Shown here piece after piece: positions 33,844 through 44,842 of a stretch of DNA of 64,000 bases (position 1 is its first letter; the number at the start of each line of letters is the position of its first letter). Under the pieces are notes generated by a model. The model had not been told where the DNA came from. It did not search any database and worked only from the letters and a program-made list of their open reading frames with translations. Origin of the DNA: Mesaphorura yosii (taxonomy: Eukaryota > Arthropoda > Collembola > Poduromorpha > Tullbergiidae); contig WIXG01000387.1 of the NCBI GenBank assembly GCA_009869945.1, forward strand, positions 1 to 64,000, in the 5' to 3' direction. A program made the translations under genes and the position numbers.

Positions 33844-35815
33844 TCACATGTGTTCAACTTTTGAGGGATGGAAATTTGAATTTGTACAAGTGTCAGGTGG
33901 CGCGTACTCCTCATCGGTTACAGGATAATCAGTCCTTGGCTGTCCCACCGTGTCCGTCACAAGCGTAGGAAGCCCTGGACCACGACACCTGTTGGTCATT
34001 CCCCCAAAACGTCGCCTGTACTGGAACTCAGCCAAGAAATTCGGATTCCAGTCCACCATCGTGTTCAAAACTTCTGAATACGTTTTCCCAGCCATATGTT
34101 CAGGGGCCAAGACGATGGGGTCACTGACCGTGTCCCATGCAATGCTCTCGATCCCAAACTCACGAAGAACTTCCCCTTGTGCGTACTCCGTTTGACAGAT
34201 TTCTAATGGCATTTTCGGGTAGTACAGAAGAAACGCGTCGCACATTTCCTCGCGTGATGACAGCCCGCCAATGACTGTCTGTTTGGCTGCAGTGGAATCG
34301 TACGTGCATTCCAAGGTCAAATGATCTCCAGGCATGATCTTCCCTTCCGGAACCAGTGGCCGGTTTTGTTGATAGTCAAAATTATAATTATTATCCACAG
34401 CCAGCCATGGAAGTTCCACATTGTCCCGGAAATGACGGAGCTTCAGCTTACGACCAGCAAGATGTGAATGGAGCAGGATGTTGAAGACGTTGATCCCAGG
34501 GTCCGGGATTGCATCCGAGCACTGTTTTGCACAATGGCCAGCAACCACGAAATCGGTCACGTTTGGTGGAATGGTTAACGAGTACGCTTCTTTATGACCC
34601 AAGGTCAGAGTGCCTGCTTCCTGTGACCTGAGCTGGTCTGTGTAGTAAATTTCGAGCCCGGTCTCGAACCTAAGCCCCTGAAGTTTGTGAGGGTTGTCGT
34701 AGTGTACTTCGAGCATGTAGTACTCATAGCCGCCTTGTTCCCCAATTGGGTAACCGACATGGTCTGGGAGCACCATCGTCTTGCCCCCAATGGCCCATAC
34801 GTACAGGTAGCTCATACAGTCTCGGAGTGGGACGTTGGGGGACCCTTTGTAACAGGCTCCACCAGGCCCTTCAAGGTAAGGACGGAAGTACTCGTCAGGG
34901 TCCTGCCCTTCAGGAGCTCGGCATTTATGCACGATAAAGTGGTGAGTATGCTTCAGGGCATCTGGCCCAGCCAGGTATGGACGAAAGGCAACGATATGTT
35001 TCTTGGCGGACAGGAGTGGACTCCTTTGTGTACTGCAGTGGTAAGTTGTTTCTTCAGCTGGCATTTCTTGAGTCACGGTCATCTTCCAGAAGTCATACTT
35101 CTCCGGCTCGAATGGTGGCATGGGCGAATCAAGGAGGTTGACAGAGGAGACGCCACAGGATTCACCATGGTACGAGATTGTGTCTGTTCTCCCGTATGAC
35201 CAAATGAGGCTGACTGTATCACGCTGCAATGCAAGTGCCAAAAATACAGACCTGTATATGAGTCATGCCATGGTTGCCATGACAACCAGTGCAGTTTTCA
35301 GTACATACCGTGATTGGCAGATCATGGCTCTTGTCACATGTATCCAAGGATCTCTCGAACCTCAGATGAGTGTGCGTACCATTTTCCCAAGCGTCAATCA
35401 GAGTCCAGTCTTGTGACTCGTCCAGAACTGGTTCCGTCTTCCCAACGCCATGGCGGTCCTGCCGGTTACAACGACGTACATACAAAAGTCAATCACGTAC
35501 CTCAGTACTGTGTCACTCGCGTACCGTAAAATACGGAGCGCCATCTGGAGCCACGCCGCCAATGACAATATCAGCACCAGTCATGGCTCCATTCATGGAC
35601 AGGCCAAACCCTACGAATCCAGTCGTGTGAACGAGGACGGAAAATGTAATCGTTTCGCCGTCCAAGCTGTACGCGACCAAGTAATTTCCGTCTGCATCGA
35701 GTGTTTCATATTCCCCGTCGTCTTTCGGCACGTGCACCGAAGCTGGAATCACTAGCGGAGCAAAAATGGATACCACAATGAGCCCAATGTAAATTGAAGC
35801 TGAGCTGGATCTCAT
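33844..35815 (-). CDS. DBH-like copper monooxygenase (MOXD1 type)
   Basis: Dopamine beta-hydroxylase relatives hydroxylate small substrates with two copper sites; MOXD1-type proteins sit in the ER and their substrate is unknown. Three exons fit in phase 0: 35525-35815, 35309-35458, 33844-35223, total 606 residues, close to human MOXD1 (613). A signal peptide (GLIVVSIFAPLVIPAS) precedes a DOMON domain (about 30-145, with VGFGLSMNGAMTGADIVIG). The catalytic domain keeps all metal ligands: HHFIVHKC (His241, His242) and LEVHYDNP (His321) for CuH; LLHSHLAGRK (His399, His401) and EEMC (Met474) for CuM. The hallmark NYNFDYQQNR is also present. A TATA box lies at 35883-35888. No tyramine/dopamine specificity can be inferred. 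Confidence 0.93.
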
Positions 35816-35882
35816 TTTGATAGTTTCAGCATGTGTGAACAGATAGTTAGAAAATACAAGACAATGAGTTGGGAGGTCCACG

Positions 35883-35888
35883 TTTATA
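35883..35888 (-). promoter_or_regulatory. TATA box of the MOXD1-like gene
   Basis: TATAAA on the minus strand within GGAATATAAACGTGG, 68 bases before the ATG, an ordinary distance for a short 5' UTR. Confidence 0.5.
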
Positions 35889-38157
35889 TTCCGTACTTAT
35901 AAGCACTTGACCTACGTGATGTGCGCACAGTGCGCAGTGGTGCTCGTTGGAGACATGAATTTTTGTGGTTGGATCACGAATCATATAATCATAGAAAAAC
36001 ATATAGAAGAGGTCTCAAAATTGCAGTGCTGGCGCTGGAGCACGAGCAGGTGGGTTTGTACTGATAAGCAATTACTTACGGTCCCAACATCCAATTAAAA
36101 AGTCCAATAATTCGCAATTCAATTCTCGTAGTTCTCATTTATGCCAACATTCATTCTCAATTATCACCTGTCCCTTTCGCACTACCCTTACACAGACTCA
36201 GAATTCGTTAACACCACCTGAAAAATTTCTATTTACGTTTTTCATATCAATTGAATTGCTCACGCAATTTCCAACTCGCTTGACCATTGAAATGAACAGG
36301 CTTTATCAGATATTTCTACATGCACGTTCAGATCTGTACAGAGTACACAAATATTTACACATGCGCAGAATTTTCGTTTATGCACATAGTTGGCAAGAAA
36401 CCGAATTGGGAATTTTAATAATGCTAACCAAGCCTTTGTTAATTGTACGTACGGTGGCGGCTCATTTTCGAGAGCCGTTTAGCTTGGCATTGCCATTCCA
36501 CAACCCCGGATCCAGATCCGAAACGTTCTCTTGTGTACTTCTCAATGTCATTGAGGAAGCCAATCGGAGCAACATTGCGAGTACACCAGCCATTGCAATC
36601 AGAGTCAGCACAATGGTCGATGGATACACTACAGCATCGATTTATTTGTTCCCTTAGCGGAGACGAAACGTCTTGAGCTTGTATCGGTTCCCATCACGTT
36701 CATGTACAGCAATGATGTTGACAGGAGTTGGCTGAAGGACGAACTTCTTTCCCACTAGCATTTTACACAATCGGACTTCTCCGTGCGGCAATAAAGTGCA
36801 AAGCTTTATACTATTATACCAAAGAATCAATCTAGGACATGTAGTTTGACATCTTCGTTCAGACGAGCATTTATAAAATCGGACTTCTAGGAGCCACAAA
36901 CCAAAGCAAAGGAATTTCGGTAATTTAATTCTGCAAAACAAGCAATCCTTGACTTGTTATGTCATCTGTTCGACATGCCCTAGACACTGAAGCGTGGATG
37001 AAGTTATTCATTAACAATGGCAAGCGGGGCATTACTTATTTAATTGAAGAGACTTAGTTATTGGGTTTGAGAGGAAATAGGGCAACTTATTTTTGTTTGA
37101 GCAGTTTTCTGCTCATATTTGCAGTAAAAGTTAACGAGCGGAACTTCAGTGAGAGAAGTCTTCCTTTGTGAGGATGATTTAAGAGCCTGCGTCAGAGAAC
37201 AAGTTTTATTGCTGGGAAATCACACCATGCATGGATACGAACGCAATTATCAAGATAAGGTTGTATTATCAGTTGCAAAGGAGGCGTAGGAATATTCCTG
37301 TCTCTGTTCAGTCCTAGCGGCCACATCTGAAGTATGCAATCACAATCAATGGCTACGCGAGTAATCGTGGAAAGAGTCGAAGCGACTTTAACCAGTTTAA
37401 TTGTACCGAAATCTTACGAACGGGTGTGAAATCGCTTGCAACTCATTAAAATCTTGCGACGACTTGGAACTTCGTGTTAATTGAGTTCGGTGAGTCACTG
37501 GACCATCTGTTTGCACAATGCAGTCTTGTTTTATGTGGGTCTGGTGGAGTCGGATAGCCGACGGAATGCCGGGTTGCGTGCCCCCGCCAAAGTTCGTGCA
37601 ATTACTTGCCAACAAGAATGATTTGTCTGCACAGTTGGCAAAAGTTTTTGGAAGTTGATCAATATATCGAGTTGCAAAGGGATTATTCCTTCCTATTTTT
37701 TGTATTCATGAGGTATGAAAGTTTCGTTGATGATTCACCAGCTTTATCAGTGATGAATGAGCTCAATTTCATCAACTTGCAATTTCTCTAAGTGCTTCAA
37801 TTTAATACGACTCCTTGACTTTCATGTTTGTGTTAAAAGCTGATGCAAAGATTGATGGCCAAGTTTGTGCCTTGGGGTGTTGCAAAATGCGAAATTACAT
37901 GCTCCTGATAAGATTCTTGTATTTCAATTTCAATGAACGAAATGAGATGGTTGGATATGGAAAAGGAAGCATTTTTGTCCAATTCCCTGAAAGCCACTGC
38001 GTTAATAATTTTAAACCAGCTTAATATTAGTTAGCTGAGTGCGCCTAGTTCCGTGACTCGCTCCCAGGCGTTCTGTGGAAAATTGTGATTCGAATTGAAA
38101 GCTCCATTTCATTCCAAGAACTCAAGAGTACTAAAAATGTGTGAAATCTTGTATTTG
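35889..38157. other. Intergenic with a possible minus-strand membrane-protein relic
   Basis: Mostly AT-rich DNA without genes. On the minus strand 36462-36640 encodes a helix IVLTLIAMAGVLAMLLRLA preceded by VVYPST and followed by a short polar tail, and 36654-36941 stays open in another frame. Together they could be the 3' end of a decayed receptor, but no family signature confirms it. Confidence 0.2.
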
Positions 38158-38165
38158 TATAAATA
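38158..38165 (+). promoter_or_regulatory. TATA box of the gustatory-type receptor gene
   Basis: TATAAATA followed at 38194-38198 by TCAGT, the arthropod initiator, at nearly ideal spacing (about 35 bases); the ATG at 38234 would leave a 5' UTR of about 40 bases. Confidence 0.55.
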
Positions 38166-38233
38166 AAATCCTAAAAAGTTGCCATGATTTGCTTCAGTGC
38201 ACAGTAACACAGCCTCGACTGAACTTTCGAAAT

Positions 38234-39394
38234 ATGACGTCACAGCTGCTGGAAGAAGTTTTGCGTTTTCAAATCGGATACATAATCCGTTTGGGCTTTG
38301 TTCCATTTGACTGGGAAAGCAGCAGTAGTGTCGGCAAAGAGCAGAGAAAAATTACTCGCCATATTAGCCACCGAAAGATGGCGACAACGTGTATGAGTTT
38401 TGTTGTGGCTGCCGTACTCGCCCTATTTCTGTACTGGCGTCTTTTCCACTGTTTCCGCATGTTCGGCAACGAAGTCAGAGTGTACGTCGTTCTACTTGTC
38501 GCTCCACTCACGCTAGAAGTCGTATTCCGTGCTGTCATTTTTTTCAACGCAGACGAAGTTGTCCTGAACATAAACTTACTGTTGGCACGACTGGAAAAGA
38601 TTACAGTGAAGAAACCGGAAAATCTTACACATGCACAGAGAAAGATTTTGGTTGTCTTGAGGCTCGTTTGGACGAACTTAAGGCAAGGTCAAATGGGATC
38701 ACCGTTTTTCTTGGTTCTCCTGGTTCTGGCACCGCCACCAGGCCCAGTCAAACAATTCGTGTACGTCCTGGCTGCAGAGGACAACGGGGTCAAGTACGTG
38801 CTTGCTCTTCTTTTGGGTTGGGGCAACCTCCAGTCATTAAGTTTGGCCATGTTGTGGATTTGTACGACCATGTCACATACTCATCTCACGACATGCGAGT
38901 TGAAGGATCTGAGCCACTCACTTGGGGGTCCACGCCTGAAATCCAGATCATACCAACGAGTCCAATGCATTCATCGATTCTACAATCTGTACATTTTTAT
39001 TCCCGTGGTTTCAGCTGCACTTCTGTTCGGAGGTGTTTTCTGTATCACCAACTGGTCGACCTTCATCGTGCGTGCACGTGAAGCAACAAGCATGGGTTTG
39101 GTCATGACTGCGGTCCACGTCAACACGGGACTGTTTTTCTTGCTTGGACTGGGTGCTATCCTAAAATCTGCATCCAAGGTGGCCCTCCTCTCGGAGGAGG
39201 TGCTCAGACGCCTGGTGAAACCAATGTCAAGATCAAGAAAGAGTCCGGCCTCCAGAATGGTCAAAGCATGTGAACCACTTTACTTTACTTACGGATGGCC
39301 ATCACAGATGCGAGTTCATAAAGAAATGATTACGGTTTTTATGAGAATCATGCTCGATAATGTTATTTCATTAACACTTACAAGGTTGAGTTAA
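38234..39394 (+). CDS. Gustatory-type seven-helix receptor, intronless
   Basis: From the ATG at 38234 the frame gives 387 residues with a short cytoplasmic start and hydrophobic segments consistent with a seven-helix insect chemoreceptor: ATTCMSFVVAAVLALFLYW, VYVVLLVAPLTLEVVF, SPFFLVLLVLA, YVLALLLGWGNLQSLSLAM, LYIFIPVVSAALLFGGVF, MGLVMTAVHVNTGLFFLLGL and a last one. The C-terminal block CEPLYFTYGWPSQMRVHKE with the final IMLDNVISLTL resembles the receptor at 59.6-60.9 kb (LHPIEMWVGNMFPLRRR ... FSFILENVCSLLV), which supports common origin. In insect gustatory receptors this position holds the conserved TM7 motif. Such receptors are ligand-gated cation channels; the ligand is unknown. Identity as a gustatory receptor is by topology and this shared block. 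Confidence 0.7.
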   Translation: MTSQLLEEVLRFQIGYIIRLGFVPFDWESSSSVGKEQRKITRHISHRKMATTCMSFVVAAVLALFLYWRLFHCFRMFGNEVRVYVVLLVAPLTLEVVFRAVIFFNADEVVLNINLLLARLEKITVKKPENLTHAQRKILVVLRLVWTNLRQGQMGSPFFLVLLVLAPPPGPVKQFVYVLAAEDNGVKYVLALLLGWGNLQSLSLAMLWICTTMSHTHLTTCELKDLSHSLGGPRLKSRSYQRVQCIHRFYNLYIFIPVVSAALLFGGVFCITNWSTFIVRAREATSMGLVMTAVHVNTGLFFLLGLGAILKSASKVALLSEEVLRRLVKPMSRSRKSPASRMVKACEPLYFTYGWPSQMRVHKEMITVFMRIMLDNVISLTLTRLS

Positions 39395-40560
39395 GGGAAT
39401 AAATGGTGGAAATTGATAGATATATGGGGGAGTGCGTAATGTGTACTTTTAAACTCGCTGCTACTTTTAAATTACCAACGCTTTGAGCTCGACGGCTTTT
39501 GAATTACCTAATAAGGTTAGATTTTAAGATTATGAGAACAATCTGTAAAGTGATTTTTTTGTATTCATCAAGTTTAAAATTTTAATGATAAAGAGTTTAA
39601 GACGGGCTAAATTTCATCAAAAAGGGCGATTTTCCTCCGGTGTCCACGTCTGTGCCCCGCGCAGCTGTGTATTGTGAATTGCATTCTCTCAGTATGAAAT
39701 GTGCATGGTAAATGACGCTCATGGCCACTAATGGGTATTGACTTTCCTTGTGATAATTCCTTTATAGTGAATTTTCCTTCCTCCATCTCAAGTTTTCCAG
39801 AATTGGTTGGTCGGGAACTCTTGAGCAGAACTCTGCAAAGGCGTCAAAATAAGTCCAGGTTCCCAATCATTTTTTTGCTGAGTTTGACGTGCAAGCGTGT
39901 CCCTTGCAATGAAGTCAATCGTTGGCCTGGCATGTAAGCAAATAATTCACAGTAAAGGCATTTTCTAACTCTGCACATCTCATCTTGATGGAGTTTTCCA
40001 CCAACTTGGGCTTCGTCTTAGTCGCCTTTTTTTTTTACTCATTTCGATTCTGGGATGAGACAAGAAGAGAACCGAATCCTGCTCAAGAACGCTGGGCTTC
40101 ACTTCATCATTCTTTCTTCAGTCACTTACCCCATAGAATGGGTATCAACCTTCGGAGAGATAAAACCCCAGGGAATCATGTCCGGATCCCATTATGCATT
40201 TTTCTCACCTCATTGTCTGCTTAGAATGACGCGGATCAGTTGCGAGGTGAATGAACATATCAGAGATTTTCAAAAACGAAGTCCATATAAGAAGCAGAAT
40301 TCAGCTACCTAGACTTGAGCTGAGTTACTGTCCCACAAATTAAATTATGTGAAGGTCGTTTCATGTTTCAGCACAGTACAGTGTCAGTCAGCGCCTCTCG
40401 ACGACTGGCAAGGGTATTTAATTGGGTTACGTGAGCCGTGATTGCATGCGTGTTTACCACGTCCGTGGTCAGAAACTGTGTGACCACGCAGTGTGAAAAA
40501 GTTGCTCGTCGGCCTGGAGCGAAATATGCGCCTGGTGCTAGGTCAAACGCTGGGACAACG
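39395..40560. other. Intergenic, no gene seen
   Basis: No supported gene. Short overlapping frames at 40.05-40.31 and 40.37-40.58 kb lack domains. Confidence 0.4.
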
Positions 40561-40599
40561 ACTGGAGAGATTCCGATCCTCACCCCACCGCTGGTGCTT

Positions 40600-41500
40600 C
40601 ATTCCGGCGCTATACGCGTACTTGCTTGTCGTCCTTGGCCTCTTCACCGCCACGATCATCAAGTAGTACACGGTGACACAGAGCCCCGCGTTCGTCGAAA
40701 AGTACTTGGGAGCGATCGAGCAGCTGGCTCTGTACAAGAACGGAGGCCCGTTGGTGGGAAGGACCCGCCTCTAACCTGTTGCACCGGCGGCACCAGGTGA
40801 AAGCCAGTACAGCACGTTCGCGTACTACAATGCCACGTACGGCCACAACGTGACACGCCTCCTCACCTTCCTTACAGAGACCTTTGGGTCCGCCCGCGTG
40901 CCCCCACCAGACCCATCATCCTCAACTCGGGCGTATTGAATTACACAACCCTGCGGCCTTGTCGGCCACCCCATGTTCAGCGCTGGGCCGGAGAGGGTGG
41001 ACGTGTGTTACTACCTTGAAATCTAGCTCGCATCTTTTAATTTCAGCCTTTTCTTTTCTCCACCGATTTTTGGGGCCACAGTCTACGACATGAGAAACTA
41101 CGACCAAGAGAAACTCAACGAATTTCGGGACGCAGCAGACTGGCGTCAATTTGAGGGCTGAGCCAGCCGCCAAGTTTGCCCTCTTCCGAGGTTCGCGTGA
41201 ACGGAAAGGAGATGTTCTCTCTGGCCAGGATTGGCTCTCTTGTGTCGAGAAAATCTGCCCGTGAACGTGATTCTGTTGCATCACCGGGCGCAGTCTCAGC
41301 GTCCTCTGGCGGGCATTGTCAAGCAACTCAGGACGGAGCGCAAGAAGCTGCTGGACGAAGTACACGACGAGCTGGCGGCGGCAGGCTCAGGCGGGGAGCT
41401 GGAGCGCCGCCTTTGATGTTCATCGTCGCCACCTTTTATCATTGCATGGGGAACCGGTACGAGTCGCCAGCGAACGCGGTTGCAAACGTAGGAAAATAAA
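40600..41500 (+). pseudogene. Broken copy B of the unidentified protein of 22.3-23.0 kb
   Basis: Reading in shifting plus frames: a leader-like LYAYLLVVLGLFTATIIK, an in-frame TAG, FVEKYLGAIEQLALYKNGGP, a TAA, YYNATYGHNVTRLLTFLTE, later TVYDMRNYDQEKLNEFRDA (to a TGA near 41160), DWLSCVEKICPVNVILL with QRPLAGIVKQLRTERKKL, and finally, after one more frame change, LMFIVATFYHCMGNRYES ending in TAA at 41498-41500, overlapped by AATAAA at 41495-41500. The ordered blocks match copy A (minus strand). The signal-like start suggests a secreted ancestor of roughly 250-300 residues. Several stops and frame changes argue for a pseudogene, although unseen introns could remove some. Confidence 0.45.
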
Positions 41501-41583
41501 CACTTGTCCAATTTTCAAAAACCACCAAAGGCCTTTAATTAATTTAATGTAGCACAGGTACGTAAATTTTAAGCACCTGCTGC

Positions 41584-42174
41584 TCAACGTCTCCCCCAGC
41601 CCCAGCCCCAGCGCCGGCGTCCCCAGCCGTAGCCTCCGTACCCGCCATAACCTCCATAACCGCCGTAGTACCGGACGTGCGAGTGTCCGTCTGAGTAGTA
41701 GTCGTGACAATGGTCGTGGTAGCAGTGAGAGTGGTCGTAGTGTTGGCGCTTCTTTCTCGCGCCGCCGACGACGGCGTCGGGAGCGGCCTCTTTCCCATAC
41801 TCTGGTGCAAGCGCTTGTGCCGATGCGGGAACAGCAGCTGCGGCAGGTTTCTTTCCTTCATCCTCGGACGGCGTTTGAGCAGGATCAGCCTGGGTGGTCT
41901 CTCGTTCATCTTCGTGATGCTGCCGTTCATGATCGCCGTGACCGTGCTCGTGATGATCGACTTGGTCGTGTTGGCCAGTCTTGCCCAGAGGTTTGGCCGC
42001 AACTGGCGCTCCATACGCCACCGACACCAGGCAGCAACAGCACAAAGCAACCACAGCCAGCATAGAGAGTGCGGTCAGTTTCTGCACAGAATCAAACAGA
42101 AGGCGTGAGTGGGAATGCAAATTAAATGGATTCAGGGCACGATTTTGGAAATACGCTGGATTCTGACTTACCAT
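41584..42174 (-). CDS. His/Cys-rich secreted peptide precursor 1
   Basis: Two exons: the first contributes only the ATG (42172-42174, followed by GTAAGT), the second is 41584-42081, joined in phase 0 to give 166 residues. The signal peptide reads KLTALSMLAVVALCCCCLVS and is followed by a His/Glu-rich propeptide (HHEHGHGDHERQHHEDE), an Ala/Pro-rich spacer, and a dibasic site ARKKR. The C-terminal product starts QHYDHSHCYHDHCHDYYSDG and ends in GGY repeats and a Trp/Arg tail (WGRRRWGWGWGRR). It shares gene structure and the HCHDxYSDGHxHVR core with the gene 1 kb upstream. A TATA box lies at 42321-42326 and ATTAAA at 41543-41548. The His/Cys density suggests Zn or Cu binding; the GGY tail recalls Gly-Tyr antimicrobial or cuticle peptides. 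Function unknown. Confidence 0.8.
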   Translation of the reverse strand: MVSQNPAYFQNRALNPFNLHSHSRLLFDSVQKLTALSMLAVVALCCCCLVSVAYGAPVAAKPLGKTGQHDQVDHHEHGHGDHERQHHEDERETTQADPAQTPSEDEGKKPAAAAVPASAQALAPEYGKEAAPDAVVGGARKKRQHYDHSHCYHDHCHDYYSDGHSHVRYYGGYGGYGGYGGYGWGRRRWGWGWGRR

Positions 42175-42320
42175 TTAAGCAAAATTGCAATCCGCAATCG
42201 ACGATCGATCCCTTTAGAAGAGTCTTGACGCGATGACTGTTTTGAGTGAATTAGCAAATTGCGACCGGCGACTGGAAACTGGTGCGAATAATTGGGTTCA
42301 GGACGCAGCGGGCGAGCGCA

Positions 42321-42326
42321 TTTATA
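42321..42326 (-). promoter_or_regulatory. Candidate TATA box of peptide precursor 1
   Basis: TATAAA on the minus strand (CCGTATAAATGCGC), about 150 bases before the ATG-bearing exon. Confidence 0.4.
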
Positions 42327-42915
42327 CGGCGGCCACTGGAATCGAAAGTGCGTCATGCCTGTCTGCCTGGATTAAACCAGCAAAGATCAGCTCAGAACCC
42401 ACCACACGTGTTTGCGTTCTGTGACGTGCTCAGCTGGAGTGCGTTGGATTTAGCGCGCATTTCATAATTAGCATGAAATCTTCACTTTAAGAGTGTCAAC
42501 ACTTCAAGATGATCCAAGATGGATTTGTGGTGTGATATGCACAGTCACAAAAAAATAAGATTGATTAAGACTCGCCACGGCCGCGGCGACTGACCGCAGC
42601 CAAGTATTGCATTGTTGCTATTTCTGGCTTGGCCTTGGCTTGAGAAGTGTTTGCCACGGCACGGCTCGAGCAGGGCGAGCTGACGCTTCTCGACCGCCCT
42701 GACGTCGAAGGCTGTCATGACGAGGCGTGACTTGGCGAAAAAATGGAGCCGCGAAAACGCACGCTGGATTTATATATTCGGGTGCCCTGGCCACCTACTC
42801 AATTCTCAGTTCTCTTCACAAGCTGTTGGTTTAGTCGTACAAATTCAAGGTCAATGCGGATTCATTCGAAGATTTCAATGCGAACGGTGCCATTTTTAAA
42901 TGCTGACATGATCAA

Positions 42916-43082
42916 TAGGGAACATGGCCAACTTGGCGTAAAACGTAAACGTACGGCGTATGCGTGAATTTTACGTCATACGCCAAAATATACGTTCACT
43001 ATGGTTACATATAAAAAAAAGTTATACGTCAATAATTTTACGTTATACGTAATAAGTTTTACGCTTATGGCCATGTTCCCTA
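42916..43082. mobile_element. MITE with GGGAACATGGCC terminal inverted repeats and TA duplication
   Basis: GGGAACATGGCCA at 42918-42930 and its exact reverse complement TGGCCATGTTCCC at 43068-43080 are flanked on both sides by TA. Inside the ends the repeat resumes after a short gap (GCGTAAAAC on both arms). The interior is AT-rich with repeated ACGT/TACGT words and codes for nothing. A length of 163 bases, inverted ends and a TA target duplication are typical of a non-autonomous Tc1/mariner-type MITE. Confidence 0.75.
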
Positions 43083-43214
43083 ATAAAAAAAATTATGGCC
43101 GTATGATTTAGAATCACAATTTATGAGTTTGCCCATCGAGCTTCTACTTTTATTACTACTCTTTTAAGTCCTTCACAATTACAGAGAAATCTCTTGTGCT
43201 GCAGGCCGCGCTGG

Positions 43215-43630
43215 TCAGCGCCTACCGAAATTAAATAAGTCAAAGATGGTTCTGCCACGCACGTGCTCGTGCCCGTCGGAGTAGACATCGTGGCAGTGAT
43301 TCCAGTGGCAGTCCGAGTGTTCGTAGAATTGGCGCTTGGGCCGAGTGACTCCGGTCCAGCTCCCTGCGCTGTGATCGTGTCCGTCCCCGACGTAGTGGAC
43401 TTGGCCCCTGCCTCCGTTGCTGGCGCTGCCGTAGCCCGGAGGGTCGACGTACCCCGGTGGATGAGGGTGCTGGTGTGGGAAGCCCGTCTCGTGCGGAGCG
43501 GGAGCAGCCACGGCCGCAGCCGATGCGGCTGCGACGACAACTGCCAGCGTGAATAGCACCTGTGACGCACGTAAAAAATTAAAGCCAATCGCCAATCAAA
43601 ACGTGCGAGACTTACGGGAAAAAGACGCAT
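43215..43630 (-). CDS. His/Cys-rich secreted peptide precursor 2
   Basis: Exon 1 (43616-43630) encodes only MRLFP, then a GTAAGT donor; exon 2 is 43215-43559, joined in phase 0, total 119 residues. The signal peptide continues VLFTLAVVVAAASAAAVAAP. The propeptide is rich in His, Pro and Gly (FPHQHPHPPGYVDPPGYG). After RPKR the C-terminal product starts QFYEHSDCHWNHCHDVYSDG and ends GRTIFDLFNFGRR. Five-residue or shorter first exons in phase 0 within the signal peptide, the Lys-Arg-Gln junction and the shared HCHDxYSDGHxHVR core make it a paralogue of the gene at 41.6-42.2 kb; propeptides and tails have diverged. An N-terminal Gln after KR often becomes pyroglutamate. Function unknown. Confidence 0.8.
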
Positions 43631-44842
43631 TTTGGGCACGAATAAGGAAGATGCAGAAGATCGAATTGAGTCCACTCCGCGTCCAAGTCGAGGATTGATT
43701 ACGCAAAGGGGTGGCCTTGCCTGACGTATTTATCTTTCGATGTGTAAAACAGCTTTGTCGAGGCACATGCACAGCCATGGCAAAGTCGATTGCATCAGGT
43801 ATAATTCAATAATTCAATTGCTGGAGATGAGACAAAGCTGATTTGCGGATCGCGTCTCGCGTGTGATCAAGTGCGAGCGTGACGTAACTCTGCGATTCAG
43901 GCCGACAAAAGCAATAAAAAGCAGGTGGAGGAGATGCGCAGTTTATTTTTAGCCTTGGCCATTTATTGAGCAGTTGTGATGTGTGTCGCTTCGCGTCGCG
44001 TTGAGTCAAGAGACAGTACGACAATCAGCAGGGCAATAAATCACTGAGGAACGACGACAATGAGAATGACTCAGCATTCATCCATCATCATTTGCATCTG
44101 CTTCGTCTTCGCTCAAGCATACAGTCTGCAGTCAAACGCTTTATTAAGAATGCGAGCAGTCGAATAGGCAAGGCACGTGTGTTTCAATGGCCTGGCGCGA
44201 TATTTGCATTTTGATTAAAGTTTAAGATGGCATTCACAATCGAAATAAACCATCAATTTTTTAATTCAGCCCCCCTCCCCAAAATCAACAATTTATTAGC
44301 AGAGTAAACACTCCACCAACGTGATTCACCGAAAGACGTTGTAGTGTAAGACAGTATATGACTGTGACAGGTGCAGCTAATATTTCTCATTCTACACTCA
44401 CGGTCAACACAGCTCAGGGAACAATAATGGCTCACTTTACAATTCCCCGAATCCATAGAAAATCTGATAAAACAACTATTGAAGGACATATTATTGGTGT
44501 TTCACTCGATTTGATTACGCAACAAGGTGGAATCACGTGGCTACTTGATAGACTCAAAATTTTCGCTGTTTATCAACTCACATTCACAAAAACTGAATTT
44601 TTTCGACTTACGTGTTTGGATTATTAGATGGATGGATTCATTGCAGATGCAGCAGGTATCTCATATCCAGCATGGATTGGTAACGGGTAGCAACGTGAAA
44701 TCCGGACTGGCTTCATTTTCGATTTTCTCGCGCGGGATGAATTTTCCTTCACTCGAAGCAATGTTTTTCTCATTCCTCATCTAATTTTGAGTAAGGCAGT
44801 ACGATTTTGCGTGAGTTTGTCGTGAACGTGGATCAAAGAAGA
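43631..44842. other. Intergenic; one unexplained ORF
   Basis: A plus frame at 44358-44627 (89 codons, ATG start) has no domain or signal peptide that I recognise; it may be 5' sequence of the degenerate transposon that follows. Confidence 0.3.
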
